64,000 nucleotides of DNA from Paludibacteraceae bacterium (GTDB taxonomy: Bacteria; Bacteroidota; Bacteroidia; Bacteroidales; Paludibacteraceae): the NCBI GenBank assembly GCA_017962085.1, contig JAGCWA010000016.1, positions 113,933 through 177,932 on the forward strand, read 5' to 3'. Below, in pieces: positions 1-9,750 of the stretch. Every line of letters starts with the position of its first letter. Position 1 is the stretch's first letter. The translations under genes were made by a program, and so were the position numbers. The notes under the pieces were generated by a model. That model did not search any database. It was not told the DNA's origin and was given only the letters and a program-made list of their open reading frames with translations.

Positions 1-1702
1 AATAGTCGCACGCCCCGCAATCATGCGGGTTCTCCTCCCCGAAATAGCGCAGGAGCATCCTGCTACGGCAGTGGGAAGAATCCGTGGCATAGGCGATCAC
101 CTGCTCCACCCTCCTGGAGAAGCGCGCCAAACGCTCCTCGTACACCTCCTTCGAGATGTACACGCGGGACTCGTCCACCCTGCGCCGCAGGAACTTGATG
201 TAAGGGGTCTTCTTGCCCGGTATATAGTCTATCAATCCATAATAACGGAGTTTGGAAAGCTTATGGTACATCTCGTCGCGGGTGAGCCCCAGACGCTTCG
301 CCATATCGACCTCATCAATCCGCACATAGTCGGCGAAGAGTCCGGAATAGGTGCGGAGCAACATCTCCAAGATATCGTCCAAGATCGGTTCGGTGGAGAA
401 ATCATAGTCGTACAGCTTGCGGCGAGGCACGGAGAACATCACCCGTGAACCCAAGTTCAACTCGTCCGTCAACTCCAGGTACTCCGCCTGCTGCAGGATC
501 TTCAGCGCACTGAACGTCTGCGTGATGGGCAGATGGAAGGAACTGCAGAAATCGCTCAGACTAAAGGAGTGCATGAAATCCTCGCCCTCACCCTCCCCTA
601 TCTGGAAGTAGCAAGCCACCTTCGTGTAGATGCCCTTGATGAAGTCACGAGAAGGATAAGACTCCGCGATACGCTTCTTCAGGTTCGTGACATCCATTTT
701 ATTGTAGAGCAGGATAGCATAGGAACGCTTCTCGTCACGACCCGCACGGCCCGCCTCCTGGAAGTAGGCTTCCAGCGTATCGGGCAGGTCGACATGGATG
801 ACGGTGCGCACATCGGGCTTGTCGATACCCATACCGAAGGCGTTCGTCGCCACGATCACGCGGCACTCGCCCGATTTCCAAGCCTCCTGCTTGCGGTTCT
901 TCGTCTCAGGGCTCAGCCCCGCATGGAAATGGTCGGCCGACACGCCATGCTGCCTCAGCCAATCGGCTATCTCCTTGGTCTTCTCACGGCTTCGCACGTA
1001 GACGATGGAGGTGCCGTGGACCTTCTCCAGCACTTTCATCATCTGCCCCATCTTATCATCCGTCTTGCGCACGACGTAGGCGATGTTCTTCCGCTCGAAA
1101 CTCTTCTGGAAGACCACCCCGTCACGGAAACGCAACTGCCGCTGGATATCCTCGACGACCTCAGGCGTGGCGGTGGCGGTCAAGGCGAGCACCGGCACAT
1201 TCGGCACGAGGTCACGCGCATCGGCGATGTGCAGGTAGGAAGGACGGAAATCATAGCCCCATTGGGAGATACAGTGCGACTCGTCCACCGCGATCATGCA
1301 GATGTCCATCAGCTTCATCTTCTGGCGGAAGAAGTCGGTACCCAACCTCTCCGGCGAGACGTACAGGAACTTATAGTCGCCATAGACACAGTTGTCCAGC
1401 GTCACGAAAATCTCCTCGTTGGTCATGCCAGAATAGATTGCGGCGGCCTGTATGCCCTTGTTTTTCAGGTTGTCGACCTGGTCCTTCATCAGGGCGATCA
1501 GCGGTGTGATGACTAGGCAGATACCCTTCATGGCAAGGGCCGGCACCTGGAAGGTGATACTCTTACCACCACCCGTAGGCATCAAACCCAGGACATCCCT
1601 GCCTTCATACACCGCGCGGACAATGTCCAGCTGGAGCGGGCGGAAGTCGGAATACCCCCAATATTTGCGAAGTATGGATTTGAAAATATTATCGTCAGCC
1701 AT
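1..1702 (-). CDS. recQ: ATP-dependent DNA helicase RecQ (3' end outside window)
   Basis: Superfamily 2 3'-5' DNA helicase for recombination and fork repair. Translating the minus strand from ATG at 1702 gives an open frame to the window edge (567 codons). Visible parts: an N-terminal motif 0 region (WGYSDFRPLQ), Walker A TGGGKS near residue 43, the DESHCISQWG Walker B region near residue 138, the motif VI region with EAGRAGRDE, and the start of the zinc-binding RQC region (HCRSRMLLRYFGE, then CGACDY) at the very edge. The last zinc cysteine and any HRDC domain lie outside. The gene is divergent from the methyltransferase at 1993. The long plus-strand frames across it have no recognisable content. 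The family call is secure; only the C-terminal architecture is unknown. Confidence 0.95.
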   Translation of the reverse strand, partial: MADDNIFKSILRKYWGYSDFRPLQLDIVRAVYEGRDVLGLMPTGGGKSITFQVPALAMKGICLVITPLIALMKDQVDNLKNKGIQAAAIYSGMTNEEIFVTLDNCVYGDYKFLYVSPERLGTDFFRQKMKLMDICMIAVDESHCISQWGYDFRPSYLHIADARDLVPNVPVLALTATATPEVVEDIQRQLRFRDGVVFQKSFERKNIAYVVRKTDDKMGQMMKVLEKVHGTSIVYVRSREKTKEIADWLRQHGVSADHFHAGLSPETKNRKQEAWKSGECRVIVATNAFGMGIDKPDVRTVIHVDLPDTLEAYFQEAGRAGRDEKRSYAILLYNKMDVTNLKKRIAESYPSRDFIKGIYTKVACYFQIGEGEGEDFMHSFSLSDFCSSFHLPITQTFSALKILQQAEYLELTDELNLGSRVMFSVPRRKLYDYDFSTEPILDDILEMLLRTYSGLFADYVRIDEVDMAKRLGLTRDEMYHKLSKLRYYGLIDYIPGKKTPYIKFLRRRVDESRVYISKEVYEERLARFSRRVEQVIAYATDSSHCRSRMLLRYFGEENPHDCGACDY

Positions 1703-1992
1703 GAAACTGTTTTTATAGTGATACATTGGTCATCGTGCGCCAGCGATTCAACTCGCAAACGGTAGAAATGTAGTAAAACACGTGAAATCCGTCCTTGGAA
1801 CAACCGCCCCACACAATCCAACATTATTTTATGTTCTCGTATGTTGCCGTAAAGTTACGGAAAAACGCAATATTCTTTTTCAATCCTAAAATAAAAACAG
1901 AGAAAAAATTGCATTTTTACCCGCATAATGGTAAATTACGCCTTAATTGCGCGGAGGAATACTCCCGCACAAAAGGACTAAAAAAATACGAG

Positions 1993-2706
1993 ATGGACAG
2001 CAAAAAAGATCCGATGGGTAGGGCCATAGCGGACTACCACCAAGGCAAGGAAACGGGCAAGATCAGGGTGTTCTCCCCGATGTTCGACGAGGACGAGATA
2101 CCCGTGGAGACACTATTCCGCAAGTATGAGGAGATGCCGGAGATTGAGCGGAAGGCCCTCGACATGACCCGAGGCAAAGCACTCGACGTGGGAGCCGGAT
2201 CGGGCTGCCATACGCTTGTCCTCCAGCAGAAAGGCGTGGAGGTGACCGCCATCGACATCTCACCGCTTTCCGTCGAGACGATGAAACAACGGGGCGTCAA
2301 GGATGCGAAGGAGCAAGACTTCTTCACCCTAAAAGGGAAATACGACACCATCCTCATGCTGATGAACGGAATCGGCATCGTCGGAACGATGGAACGTCTG
2401 CCCGACTTCTTCCGCCACCTCGACAACCTTCTGGCGCCCGGTGGGCAACTGCTCTGCGACTCGTCGGACATCAGCTACGTGTTCGAGGACGAAGAGGGGT
2501 TCATCGAATATCCTGAAGAGTCCGCCTACTACGGAGAGCTATCGTTCCGGATGCAATACAAAGAGACCGTCGGGGAAGCGTTCGACTGGCTCTACATTGA
2601 CGCTGATACGCTGCGGCAAAAAGCCGAGGAGAACGGTTACAACGTCGAAGTGGTGGCCGAGGGAGAGCACTACGATTACCTGGCAAGGATCACAAAGGTC
2701 CGGTGA
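1993..2706 (+). CDS. class I SAM-dependent methyltransferase
   Basis: Predicted soluble methyltransferase of about 237 residues; substrate unknown. The SAM-binding motif I is clear (ALDVGAGSGCHTL, near residue 62), followed by an acidic motif II (VTAIDIS) and a motif IV-like LMLMNGIGIVG segment. The frame is open upstream to 1795, but that stretch translates to non-protein-like, AT-rich sequence. I therefore chose the ATG at 1993 (MDSKKDPMGRA), where family-like sequence begins. It stands alone, divergent from recQ and 82 bp before the DUF4403 gene. The fold is confident; the biological role cannot be inferred from the neighbours. Confidence 0.85.
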   Translation: MDSKKDPMGRAIADYHQGKETGKIRVFSPMFDEDEIPVETLFRKYEEMPEIERKALDMTRGKALDVGAGSGCHTLVLQQKGVEVTAIDISPLSVETMKQRGVKDAKEQDFFTLKGKYDTILMLMNGIGIVGTMERLPDFFRHLDNLLAPGGQLLCDSSDISYVFEDEEGFIEYPEESAYYGELSFRMQYKETVGEAFDWLYIDADTLRQKAEENGYNVEVVAEGEHYDYLARITKVR

Positions 2707-2757
2707 CAGGGTCAAGGAAAGAGCGTAAAACAAGTTACATAATAAGCCAAAAAGAAA

Positions 2758-2765
2758 TAACTTTG
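2758..2765 (+). promoter_or_regulatory. Bacteroidota -7 element (TAACTTTG)
   Basis: Exact match to the phylum consensus TAnnTTTG, 24 bp before the ATG of the DUF4403 gene. No convincing -33 TTG box is seen at the expected distance. Confidence 0.5.
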
Positions 2766-2788
2766 CACATAGACAAAATAGCGAGCCT

Positions 2789-4258
2789 ATGAGAACAAAA
2801 ATACTCATCATACTATCATTTCTCCTGACCTTCCAAATAGCGGAAGCCAGACGGAACAGGGAGAAGGTGCAGGAGCCGGACTCTGTCCGCATCGACACGA
2901 CCGCCGCCAAAGACCTAGGCATCAACTTCGACACGGAGACAGACTCCCTCATCGTGGAGGAACGTCCGGAAGAGACCTACGTGCCTGTCGTCTACACGCC
3001 TAAAACATCCATCCTGCACATCCCCATCGAAATCAACATGGCTTTGCTGGAGAAGATCATCAACGACAACTTCCAAGGACTGATCTATGAGGATAACAAC
3101 ATCGAAGACGACAGTTTGATGATCAAGGCGTGGAAGGAGCAGGACTTCATGATCGCCTACGACGGAAACGAACTCACCTACCGGGTGCCCATCAAGCTTT
3201 GGATCAAGAAACGGTTCGACCTGGGCATCACGACGACCGACCGCGAAATCGAAGGCTCCATCAGCATGACCTTCAAGACAAAAATCGCCTTCACCAGGGA
3301 TTGGAGCATCGTATCGGACACAAAAATCGTTGAGTATAAATGGATTAAAACACCTACCATCAAGGTCATCGGACTGAACATCCCTATCACCACCATTGCG
3401 GAGAAACTGATCAAGGACAATCAGGCGGACATAGGCAAGGCCATCGACAAATCCATCCGTGAATACATCCCGCTGAAGGGCTACGTGGAGAACATCTGGA
3501 ACACCGTGCAGGACCCGATCGACATCAGCACCGCGGACTACAAGGCATGGATCAGAACCACCCCTAAGATGCTCTACAGCACCCCTATCCACGGAGAGTA
3601 CGGCATCCTGAAGACAACGGTCGGCATCCAATGTCTCATGGAAGTTTTCATGGGCAAAACACCTAAGAACTACACGAAGCGCACCGCCATTCCCCCTTAC
3701 AAGCAATACAAGGATACGGACGGTAATTTCTCCATCAACATATTGGGAGACATTCCTTTCGAGCTGGTGGACTCCGTGGCCAAGAGCGTCATGGTCGGAG
3801 AGGTGTTCGGAGAAGGCAGGCACCAAATCATCGTGGATAGCATTGAGGTCTACGGACAAACGACGGAACTGGTCATCGGACTGGATGTGTCGGGCTTCAT
3901 CAACGGTAAGATATACCTGACGGGCATTCCTTATTTCGACCATGAGATGTCCTCGATACGGGTCAAGGACGTGGACTACCGAATCACCACCAAAAACGTA
4001 TTGGCCAAAATCGTCAACCTATTCTACAAAAAAGGCCTAAAACGGAAAATCGAGGAGAACATGATCTTCTCGCTGAAGGAGGAGCTCTCCCTCATCAAGG
4101 AGATGAGCCGCTCCGAACTCTTCAACATGGAGGTCATGAAAAACGTGCGGCTGAACGGATTCATCGAGAAGCTCAACGTGAACAAGATATTCCTCACGGA
4201 AGAGGGCATCAAGGCCGACCTCGACATCAAGGGGAAGATGACGGTGAAAATGCAGTAG
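2789..4258 (+). CDS. DUF4403 family secreted/envelope protein
   Basis: Protein of 489 residues with an N-terminal signal peptide (MRTKILIILSFLLTFQIAEA), so probably periplasmic or membrane-associated. The body matches DUF4403 proteins of Bacteroidota in order and length: an early THIPIEI-like strand (here SILHIPIEINMALLEKII), then a repeated beta-rich region with KPTIKVIGLNIPI-like segments, and a C-terminal stretch ending in VKMQ. The family is thought to have a lipid-binding-like tandem beta fold, but its function is not established. It has its own -7 element at 2758 and is followed by a terminator shared with the convergent gene at 4400. Signal and family are seen; function is open. Confidence 0.8.
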   Translation: MRTKILIILSFLLTFQIAEARRNREKVQEPDSVRIDTTAAKDLGINFDTETDSLIVEERPEETYVPVVYTPKTSILHIPIEINMALLEKIINDNFQGLIYEDNNIEDDSLMIKAWKEQDFMIAYDGNELTYRVPIKLWIKKRFDLGITTTDREIEGSISMTFKTKIAFTRDWSIVSDTKIVEYKWIKTPTIKVIGLNIPITTIAEKLIKDNQADIGKAIDKSIREYIPLKGYVENIWNTVQDPIDISTADYKAWIRTTPKMLYSTPIHGEYGILKTTVGIQCLMEVFMGKTPKNYTKRTAIPPYKQYKDTDGNFSINILGDIPFELVDSVAKSVMVGEVFGEGRHQIIVDSIEVYGQTTELVIGLDVSGFINGKIYLTGIPYFDHEMSSIRVKDVDYRITTKNVLAKIVNLFYKKGLKRKIEENMIFSLKEELSLIKEMSRSELFNMEVMKNVRLNGFIEKLNVNKIFLTEEGIKADLDIKGKMTVKMQ

Positions 4259-4345
4259 AAGTAAGAGTTAAGAAGTAAGAGTTGAAGGAGAATCCATAGG
4301 TTCCGTTGGTTCCTCTATATAGAATGGATATGAGCGGACCATCCA

Positions 4346-4385
4346 CAAAAAAAATCGGTCAGGAGCACATCCCGACCGATTTTTT
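4346..4385. terminator. bidirectional rho-independent terminator
   Basis: Inverted repeat AAAAATCGGTC (4350-4360) / GACCGATTTTT (4374-4384), with A and T tracts on both sides. It lies between the convergent DUF4403 gene and the YcxB-like gene, so it can serve both strands. Confidence 0.85.
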
Positions 4386-4399
4386 CTATTCTATTTCTA

Positions 4400-4912
4400 T
4401 TAAAGATTCTTCGTCTTCAGGAAATCGAGCAGTTGATTCCACTCTTCCTCAGACGCGAAACCATTCTTATCGACAATCATATAACGAATCGAATCGAAGT
4501 ATAGGCAAATGTATCGTTTCTTTTTCACTTTCAGTTTACGAAACGAGCTATACCGACCGGTCCATTCTTGGCTAGAATATTCATGCTGAGACGAGAAAAT
4601 CACCTCCTCATCCTTGAATACATAGCGACAAATCATTTTTTCTCCCATCTGTTTCCTTAGCGTACGCTTCACACCCCATGGCGAAAACCTAAGAATCATT
4701 CTGACCACGAGGAAAATCATCAGAAGTAAGAATACCAAGGGATACGCCATACCCTCAGAAGGAGCATCCATAAATGCCAATACAGAGAAAGCGGAAGATG
4801 CAATAAAAGTAGTCAATATTATGAATAAACTAACAAACAACCTCTTCGTCCTCGAGTCAAGCGAACAGATAATCTCCGGGGTAAGCGTTGTCTCATTATG
4901 TAGTTCCATCAC
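4400..4912 (-). CDS. YcxB-like small membrane protein
   Basis: 170-residue protein with two transmembrane helices (about residues 26-48 and 56-74) followed by a cytosolic beta-rich domain. The later part (EWTGRYSSFRKLKVKKKRY, then YFDSIRYMIVDKNGF and SEEEWNQLLDFLK) has the shape of the YcxB-like C-terminal domain seen in many small bacterial membrane proteins of unknown function. Its start codon overlaps the recJ stop by four bases (ATGA at 4909-4912), so it is translationally coupled to recJ and read from the same message. What it does for RecJ, if anything, is not evident. It ends at the terminator at 4346. Confidence 0.7.
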   Translation of the reverse strand: MMELHNETTLTPEIICSLDSRTKRLFVSLFIILTTFIASSAFSVLAFMDAPSEGMAYPLVFLLLMIFLVVRMILRFSPWGVKRTLRKQMGEKMICRYVFKDEEVIFSSQHEYSSQEWTGRYSSFRKLKVKKKRYICLYFDSIRYMIVDKNGFASEEEWNQLLDFLKTKNL

Positions 4913-6654
4913 TCAACCGTTTTTATATCCTTGATCATCAGTTGGATGGAGGTCGTTCCATTGAAGGTGTTCTCCTCTATCGTATAGCAGATGTCAACTG
5001 GGTTTAACTCTTTGATGTATTTATTGAAATCGACCTCGCCCGGGCATTTCGGCTGTCCGAACCCGAAGGCGATACCGTTCATGATGCACTCCGATTGGGA
5101 GTCGATCAACTCCAGTTTCATGTGTTCCTGTTCCTTGCCCACCGCGCGGCTCGTACCGTAATCGAAGACCCTGCGGGTGACGAAGACCGGCTTGGAGTTC
5201 TCCGGACCAAACGGATTGAACTGTTTCAGCAAGCGGAAGAATTTCGGGGTGATCTCCTTGAAATCGATGAACGCGTCGATATCGATCTGAGGCTGTTTCT
5301 GCTCCTCCAAGATATTCTCCGTGACATACTGTTCGAAGCGACGCTTGAACTCCGGCACATTCTCCTCACGCATGGAGAGACCCACCGCATACATGTGACC
5401 GCCGAAGTTCTCCAGCAGATCACGGCACGACTCGATCGCCTTGTAGATATCGAAGCCCTGCACGGAGCGTCCCGAACCCGTCGCGAAACCGTTCGAGTGC
5501 GTCAGCACGATGGTAGGTTTGTAATACATCTCGGTCAAGCGGGAAGCCACGATAGCGATAACACCCTTGTTCCAGTCCGTGTTGTAAACGACGATGGAAT
5601 TGCGGGCCTCCCAACCCTCCTCGCTCTCCAACTTAGCCTTCGCCTCGTCGGTGATGCTCTTGTCCAAGTCCTTACGCTTGTTGTTGTATTGGTCGATGCA
5701 GTCACTCTTCGCCTTTGCGAAACTCAAATCCCTGGAAATCAGTAACTCGACAGACTCACGGGCGGTCTGCATTCTACCCGACGCATTCAGACGAGGACCG
5801 ATTTTGAATACGATATCACTGATCGTGATCTCCTTATCCGCCAAGCCACAGACATCGATGATGCTCTTCATACCCAAGCTAGGGTTGGAGTTCAACTGCT
5901 TCAGTCCGTAATAGGCAAGGATACGGTTCTCCCCGTTGATCGGCACGATGTCGGAGGCGATGCTCACCGCCAAGAAATCCAGCATCGGTTCCAGCTTATC
6001 GAACGGTATACCATTGTTGGAAGCGAAAGCCTGCATGAACTTAAAGCCCACGCCGCAGCCCGACAGATTCACGTCCGGATAGGTGTTATCCGCACGTTTG
6101 GAATCGAGGACCGCCACCGCATTAGGCAAACATTCATCCGGTGTGTGATGGTCGCAGATGATGAAGTCGACCCCCAATTTATTGGCGTAGTCCACCTTCT
6201 CGACCTCTTTGATACCACAGTCAAGGGCAATGATCAGCTTGATCTTATTCTCCACTGCGTAGTTAATGCCCTTGGAAGAGACACCATACCCCTCCGTGTA
6301 CCGGTCAGGTATGTAAAAATCCACGTTCGAATAGAACTGCTTCAAAAACTTGTACACGAGCGCCACCGCCGTGATACCATCCACGTCATAGTCGCCATAG
6401 ACCAAGATCCGCTCTTTGTTGCCAATGGCTCTGTTCAGGCGATCCACCGCCTTTTCCATGTCGTTCATGAGGAAAGGATCGTGCAGATCGGCCAGCTGTG
6501 GACGGAAGAAACTCTTCGCCTGAGCGAAGGTTGTAATACCCCTTTGGACTAGCAATTGGCAAAGGACAGGGCTGATGCCCAAAGCTTCGGAAAGCTGCAC
6601 CTTTTGGTTTTCTTGTTCGTCTGTCAGAGGTATAAAATTCCATCTGTTAATCAT
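4909..6654 (-). CDS. recJ: single-stranded-DNA-specific exonuclease RecJ
   Basis: 5'-3' single-strand DNA exonuclease for recombination and mismatch repair. The 581 residues show the DHH-family phosphoesterase signatures: GDYDVDGITAVAL (near 85), LIIALDCGIK, and the DHH triad itself in FIICDHHTPDE (near 165). A DHHA1-type domain follows, with GRMQTARESVELL and ATGSGRSVQGFDIYKAI, then the C-terminal OB-like domain (FNPFGPENSKPVF). Length fits the family. The start MINRWNFIPL at 6654 is supported by the preceding AT-rich non-coding region. The YcxB-like gene follows with a 4-base overlap. Confidence 0.96.
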   Translation of the reverse strand: MINRWNFIPLTDEQENQKVQLSEALGISPVLCQLLVQRGITTFAQAKSFFRPQLADLHDPFLMNDMEKAVDRLNRAIGNKERILVYGDYDVDGITAVALVYKFLKQFYSNVDFYIPDRYTEGYGVSSKGINYAVENKIKLIIALDCGIKEVEKVDYANKLGVDFIICDHHTPDECLPNAVAVLDSKRADNTYPDVNLSGCGVGFKFMQAFASNNGIPFDKLEPMLDFLAVSIASDIVPINGENRILAYYGLKQLNSNPSLGMKSIIDVCGLADKEITISDIVFKIGPRLNASGRMQTARESVELLISRDLSFAKAKSDCIDQYNNKRKDLDKSITDEAKAKLESEEGWEARNSIVVYNTDWNKGVIAIVASRLTEMYYKPTIVLTHSNGFATGSGRSVQGFDIYKAIESCRDLLENFGGHMYAVGLSMREENVPEFKRRFEQYVTENILEEQKQPQIDIDAFIDFKEITPKFFRLLKQFNPFGPENSKPVFVTRRVFDYGTSRAVGKEQEHMKLELIDSQSECIMNGIAFGFGQPKCPGEVDFNKYIKELNPVDICYTIEENTFNGTTSIQLMIKDIKTVE

Positions 6655-6871
6655 TATATATATTATTTTTCTATTTTTCTATCAAAAGGCATTTTCTCCC
6701 ACGAATTTTTCCTCAATTCGTCAAACGGAAAAAACAACTTGTAAAGTTAATAAAATCATCTCAAAAACGCATAGTGAAAAAAATTTTTTAACGATTTAGC
6801 ATAATATCAGACATAGGAAACTCGTTTTTTATTAAATTAGCCGTTCGTTTTTGTGGGAAGAAAATACAAAC

Positions 6872-8644
6872 ATGATAGAAGAATATTTCATACGAATATT
6901 ACGGTGGAGGGAAGCGAACATCAACGAGAAACACTTCACATTGTTTCTTAGTTTTCTGACAGGATTGTTCTGCGCCATCGCCGCACACATACTAAAAAGC
7001 ATCGTCGCATTTCTGCATGAGTTAGTGAAGAGTAACTTCACGGACGGCAGTTTGAACTACCTCTACTTGGCGACCCCAATCATCGGTGTATGCCTTGCCA
7101 GCGCATACGTGCGTTACCTTGTGAAGGACGACATCAGCCATGGAGTCACGAAGATCATGTTTGCCATCTCGCAAAAGAAGGCGCGTATCAAACGACACAA
7201 CATGTGGTCGTCCATCATAGCCAGTTCGCTCACCATCGGTTTCGGAGGATCGGTAGGAGCCGAGGCCCCGATCGTGCTGACGGGTTCGGCCATCGGTTCG
7301 AACCTCGGACAACTCTTCCGCATGGAGCAGAAGACGCTGATGTTGCTCGTCGGCTGCGGTGCGGCAGGTGCGGTGGCTGGTATCTTCAAGGCCCCGATCG
7401 CGGGAGTCTGCTTCACCTTGGAGGTGTTAATGCTCGACTTGACGATGGCCTCCATCGTGCCATTGCTCATCTCCGCGGCGACCGCCTCCATCTTCACCTA
7501 CTTCCTTTCCAGCTCGGAGGCGATGTTCACCTTCGAACCCGTTCCTTTTTCCCTCCACAACGTGCCTTACTACGTGGCGCTCGGAATCCTCTGCGGATTC
7601 ATCTCACTCTATTTCACGAGGGGAATGACCAAGCTGGAGTCCTTCTTCGCAAGCCTCAACACTCCGATCAAGAAACTCTTCGCGGGCGGTATCATGCTGA
7701 GCATCCTGATCTTCTTCATCCCGCCATTGTATGGTGAGGGTTACGACACCATCGGCTACCTGCTCGACGGCAACGTGAAGGCCATCACGGAGAACAGCGT
7801 ATTCTACGACTTCAGGGATAATTTCTGGATGGTCCTCCTATTCCTCTTCCTCATCATCTTCTTTAAGATATTCGCCTCAGCAGCGACGAACGGAAGCGGT
7901 GGAACGGGTGGAATCTTCGCCCCTAGCCTATTCATGGGTTGCATCACGGGCTACGCGATGGCCTTCATCACCAACTACACAAGCCTAGGGGTCTTGCCTG
8001 AAAAGAACTTCGCGCTGGCGGGCATGTCGGGCGTCATGGCGGGTGTCATGCACGCACCGCTGACGGGCGCCTTCCTCATCGCCGAACTGACGGGGGGCTA
8101 CAGCTTGTTCATCTGTCTGATGATCACGGCCACCGTCGCCTACGTCACCATCCTGGCCTTCGAGCCTCATAGCTTGTACGCCATGCGTCTCGCCAAAAAG
8201 GGTGAGCTGTTGACCCACAACACGGACAAGAACATCCTCACCTTGCTGAAGACGGAGAACGTCATCGAGACGGACTTCCAGACGCTCCACCCGGAGATGT
8301 ACCTGGGCGACGTCATCAAGATCGTGGCGAACTCCAACCGTAACATCTTCCCGGTACTCGACTCCAAGCACAGGATGGTGGGGCTCATCAGCCTGAACGA
8401 AATACGTAACATCATGTTCCGCCCGGAACTGTACAACCGCTTCAAGGTATCCAAACTGATGGTCTCCCCGCCGGACTTCGTCTCCGCGGATGAGCCGATG
8501 GAGAAGGTGATGTATAAATTCGAGAAGACCAAGGCGTGGAATCTGCCCGTGCTGGACGAAGAGGGGAAATATTTAGGTTACGTCTCTAAATCGAAGATCT
8601 TCTCCGCCTATAGGGAGTTGCTGGTAACGTTGTCGGACGAGTAA
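6872..8644 (+). CDS. CLC-family chloride channel/antiporter with C-terminal CBS pair
   Basis: Integral membrane anion channel or H+/Cl- exchanger, 590 residues from the ATG at 6872 (an in-frame TTG 21 bp upstream is less likely). CLC selectivity-filter regions are visible: GGSVGAEAPIVLTGSAIGSN, where the glutamate of the usual GxExP motif is kept, and GSGGTGGIFAPSLFMG near residue 350. The last 130 residues contain two CBS domains (MYLGDVIKIVANSNRNIFPV and SADEPMEKVMYKFEKTKAWN), which in this family often sense adenine nucleotides. Monocistronic and divergent from recJ. Whether it acts as channel or exchanger cannot be told from sequence alone. Confidence 0.92.
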   Translation: MIEEYFIRILRWREANINEKHFTLFLSFLTGLFCAIAAHILKSIVAFLHELVKSNFTDGSLNYLYLATPIIGVCLASAYVRYLVKDDISHGVTKIMFAISQKKARIKRHNMWSSIIASSLTIGFGGSVGAEAPIVLTGSAIGSNLGQLFRMEQKTLMLLVGCGAAGAVAGIFKAPIAGVCFTLEVLMLDLTMASIVPLLISAATASIFTYFLSSSEAMFTFEPVPFSLHNVPYYVALGILCGFISLYFTRGMTKLESFFASLNTPIKKLFAGGIMLSILIFFIPPLYGEGYDTIGYLLDGNVKAITENSVFYDFRDNFWMVLLFLFLIIFFKIFASAATNGSGGTGGIFAPSLFMGCITGYAMAFITNYTSLGVLPEKNFALAGMSGVMAGVMHAPLTGAFLIAELTGGYSLFICLMITATVAYVTILAFEPHSLYAMRLAKKGELLTHNTDKNILTLLKTENVIETDFQTLHPEMYLGDVIKIVANSNRNIFPVLDSKHRMVGLISLNEIRNIMFRPELYNRFKVSKLMVSPPDFVSADEPMEKVMYKFEKTKAWNLPVLDEEGKYLGYVSKSKIFSAYRELLVTLSDE

Positions 8645-8850
8645 AAATAGTTAAGAGTTAAGAAGTAAGAGTTAAGAGTTTTAGGGTGTTCTGGTTGGAT
8701 GTGCGTGGAAATCACTTCCAACCCCCCAAAATAGTAAATCGTAAATAGCTAAATCGTAAATAAGAAAGGGTCAGCCACCCGCACCCGTCCCGCACCGCAA
8801 ACCGCAAATAGTAAATAGTAAATAGTAAATAGCTAAAAAGTAAATCCCCT
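8645..8850. repeat. degenerate heptamer tracts (TTAAGAG and GTAAATA types)
   Basis: Gene-free gap. Immediately after the CLC stop comes TTAAGAGTTAAGAAGTAAGAG (8651-8671), a roughly 7-bp period. Two further tracts of GTAAATA/GCTAAAT units lie at 8731-8765 and 8806-8850, running up to the stop of the porP-like gene. Similar tracts recur in many other intergenic gaps of this window. Confidence 0.75.
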
Positions 8851-9750
8851 TTACTTTTTCTTATCAATCTTAAAGGACAAAAGGATCTCGTGCGTATTGC
8901 TCGGCAGGGTGCAATTACTTCCCAAACCACACTCATAGACATAGCCGAAGCGGAAGATGCGATGTTCGAAACCTAATACCAAGGAGAGGTAGGAAGGGTT
9001 GCAACCGTTCACCAGGTCAGGGCGCCACGATAGTCCGCCCCATAGTAAACGACGGTAGAAGAGCAACGTGCCCAAGTCCGCCACATGCACTTTATTACGA
9101 TTCATATAGCCTAAATCCACCCACAGGTCCCAATCATCCCCCAAGACGAAGGAGCGCACCGCATAGCCGTAGAAATGGCGGTCGGACGAATAGGAAAGCG
9201 ACTGGTTGTTCTGCACATGGGTGGAAGAGATTCCGAACGTCCAATCCTTCGAAGTGACCTCGAAGCCCACATTGAAGTCAGGGGAAGCCTCCGTGACACG
9301 CTCTTTCGACAGGTCCAGCAACGCACGCTCGTACTCCTTGCCCAACGTGTTGGCGGAAGGATCATAGGAGCCCCAGAAAGCGCCTGCGGAGATACCCATG
9401 GAGAGGATCCAGCGCGGATTCAGGTCTATCTGATAAGAGTATTCCGCCTTCACCTCCGTCATGCTATGCCCCACACCCATCACGTCACGGTAGACCGTCA
9501 GGCCCACGCCCGACTGGATGCGCTTGAAGTAGTTCGTGGCGTTCAGGAGTAAGGTGTGCGGCGAGTTGTCCACACCCAACCATTGCAGACGCCCCATCAG
9601 GAAGATGTCCACATCGCCCGTGTTGCCCACGCCCGCAGGATTGATGTTGCCACGGGAAAAGAGCTGCTGGGTAAGCAACAAGTCCTGCTGGGCGAAGGAG
9701 ACCTGTCCCAAGCCCAACCATAGCAGCAATATGTAGAAAAATCTCTTCAT
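8851..9750 (-). CDS. PorP/SprF family type IX secretion outer-membrane protein
   Basis: 299-residue outer-membrane beta-barrel of the PorP/SprF family. In Bacteroidota these proteins partner with T9SS and anchor or help secrete specific cargo. The signal peptide ends SFA with glutamine as the likely first mature residue. The family hallmark follows: QQDLLLTQQLFSRGNINPAGVG, with the NPA turn, then VDIFLMGRLQWLGVDNSP. The rest is alternating strands ending in a short basic tail. It is the last gene of a three-gene unit; its ATG overlaps the upstream OmpA-like stop (9747-9750). Since many genomes have several PorP paralogues, this need not be the core PorP. Confidence 0.88.
   Translation of the reverse strand: MKRFFYILLLWLGLGQVSFAQQDLLLTQQLFSRGNINPAGVGNTGDVDIFLMGRLQWLGVDNSPHTLLLNATNYFKRIQSGVGLTVYRDVMGVGHSMTEVKAEYSYQIDLNPRWILSMGISAGAFWGSYDPSANTLGKEYERALLDLSKERVTEASPDFNVGFEVTSKDWTFGISSTHVQNNQSLSYSSDRHFYGYAVRSFVLGDDWDLWVDLGYMNRNKVHVADLGTLLFYRRLLWGGLSWRPDLVNGCNPSYLSLVLGFEHRIFRFGYVYECGLGSNCTLPSNTHEILLSFKIDKKK

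Noticed and set aside
533-1516. 327-residue plus-strand open frame across recQ
   Set aside because: Antisense shadow of recQ; histidine/arginine/leucine-rich composition with no recognisable domain, while the minus frame has all helicase motifs.
8731-8850. Possible CRISPR array from regularly spaced short repeats
   Set aside because: Period is about 7 bp with no unique spacers and no cas genes; these are simple heptamer tracts.
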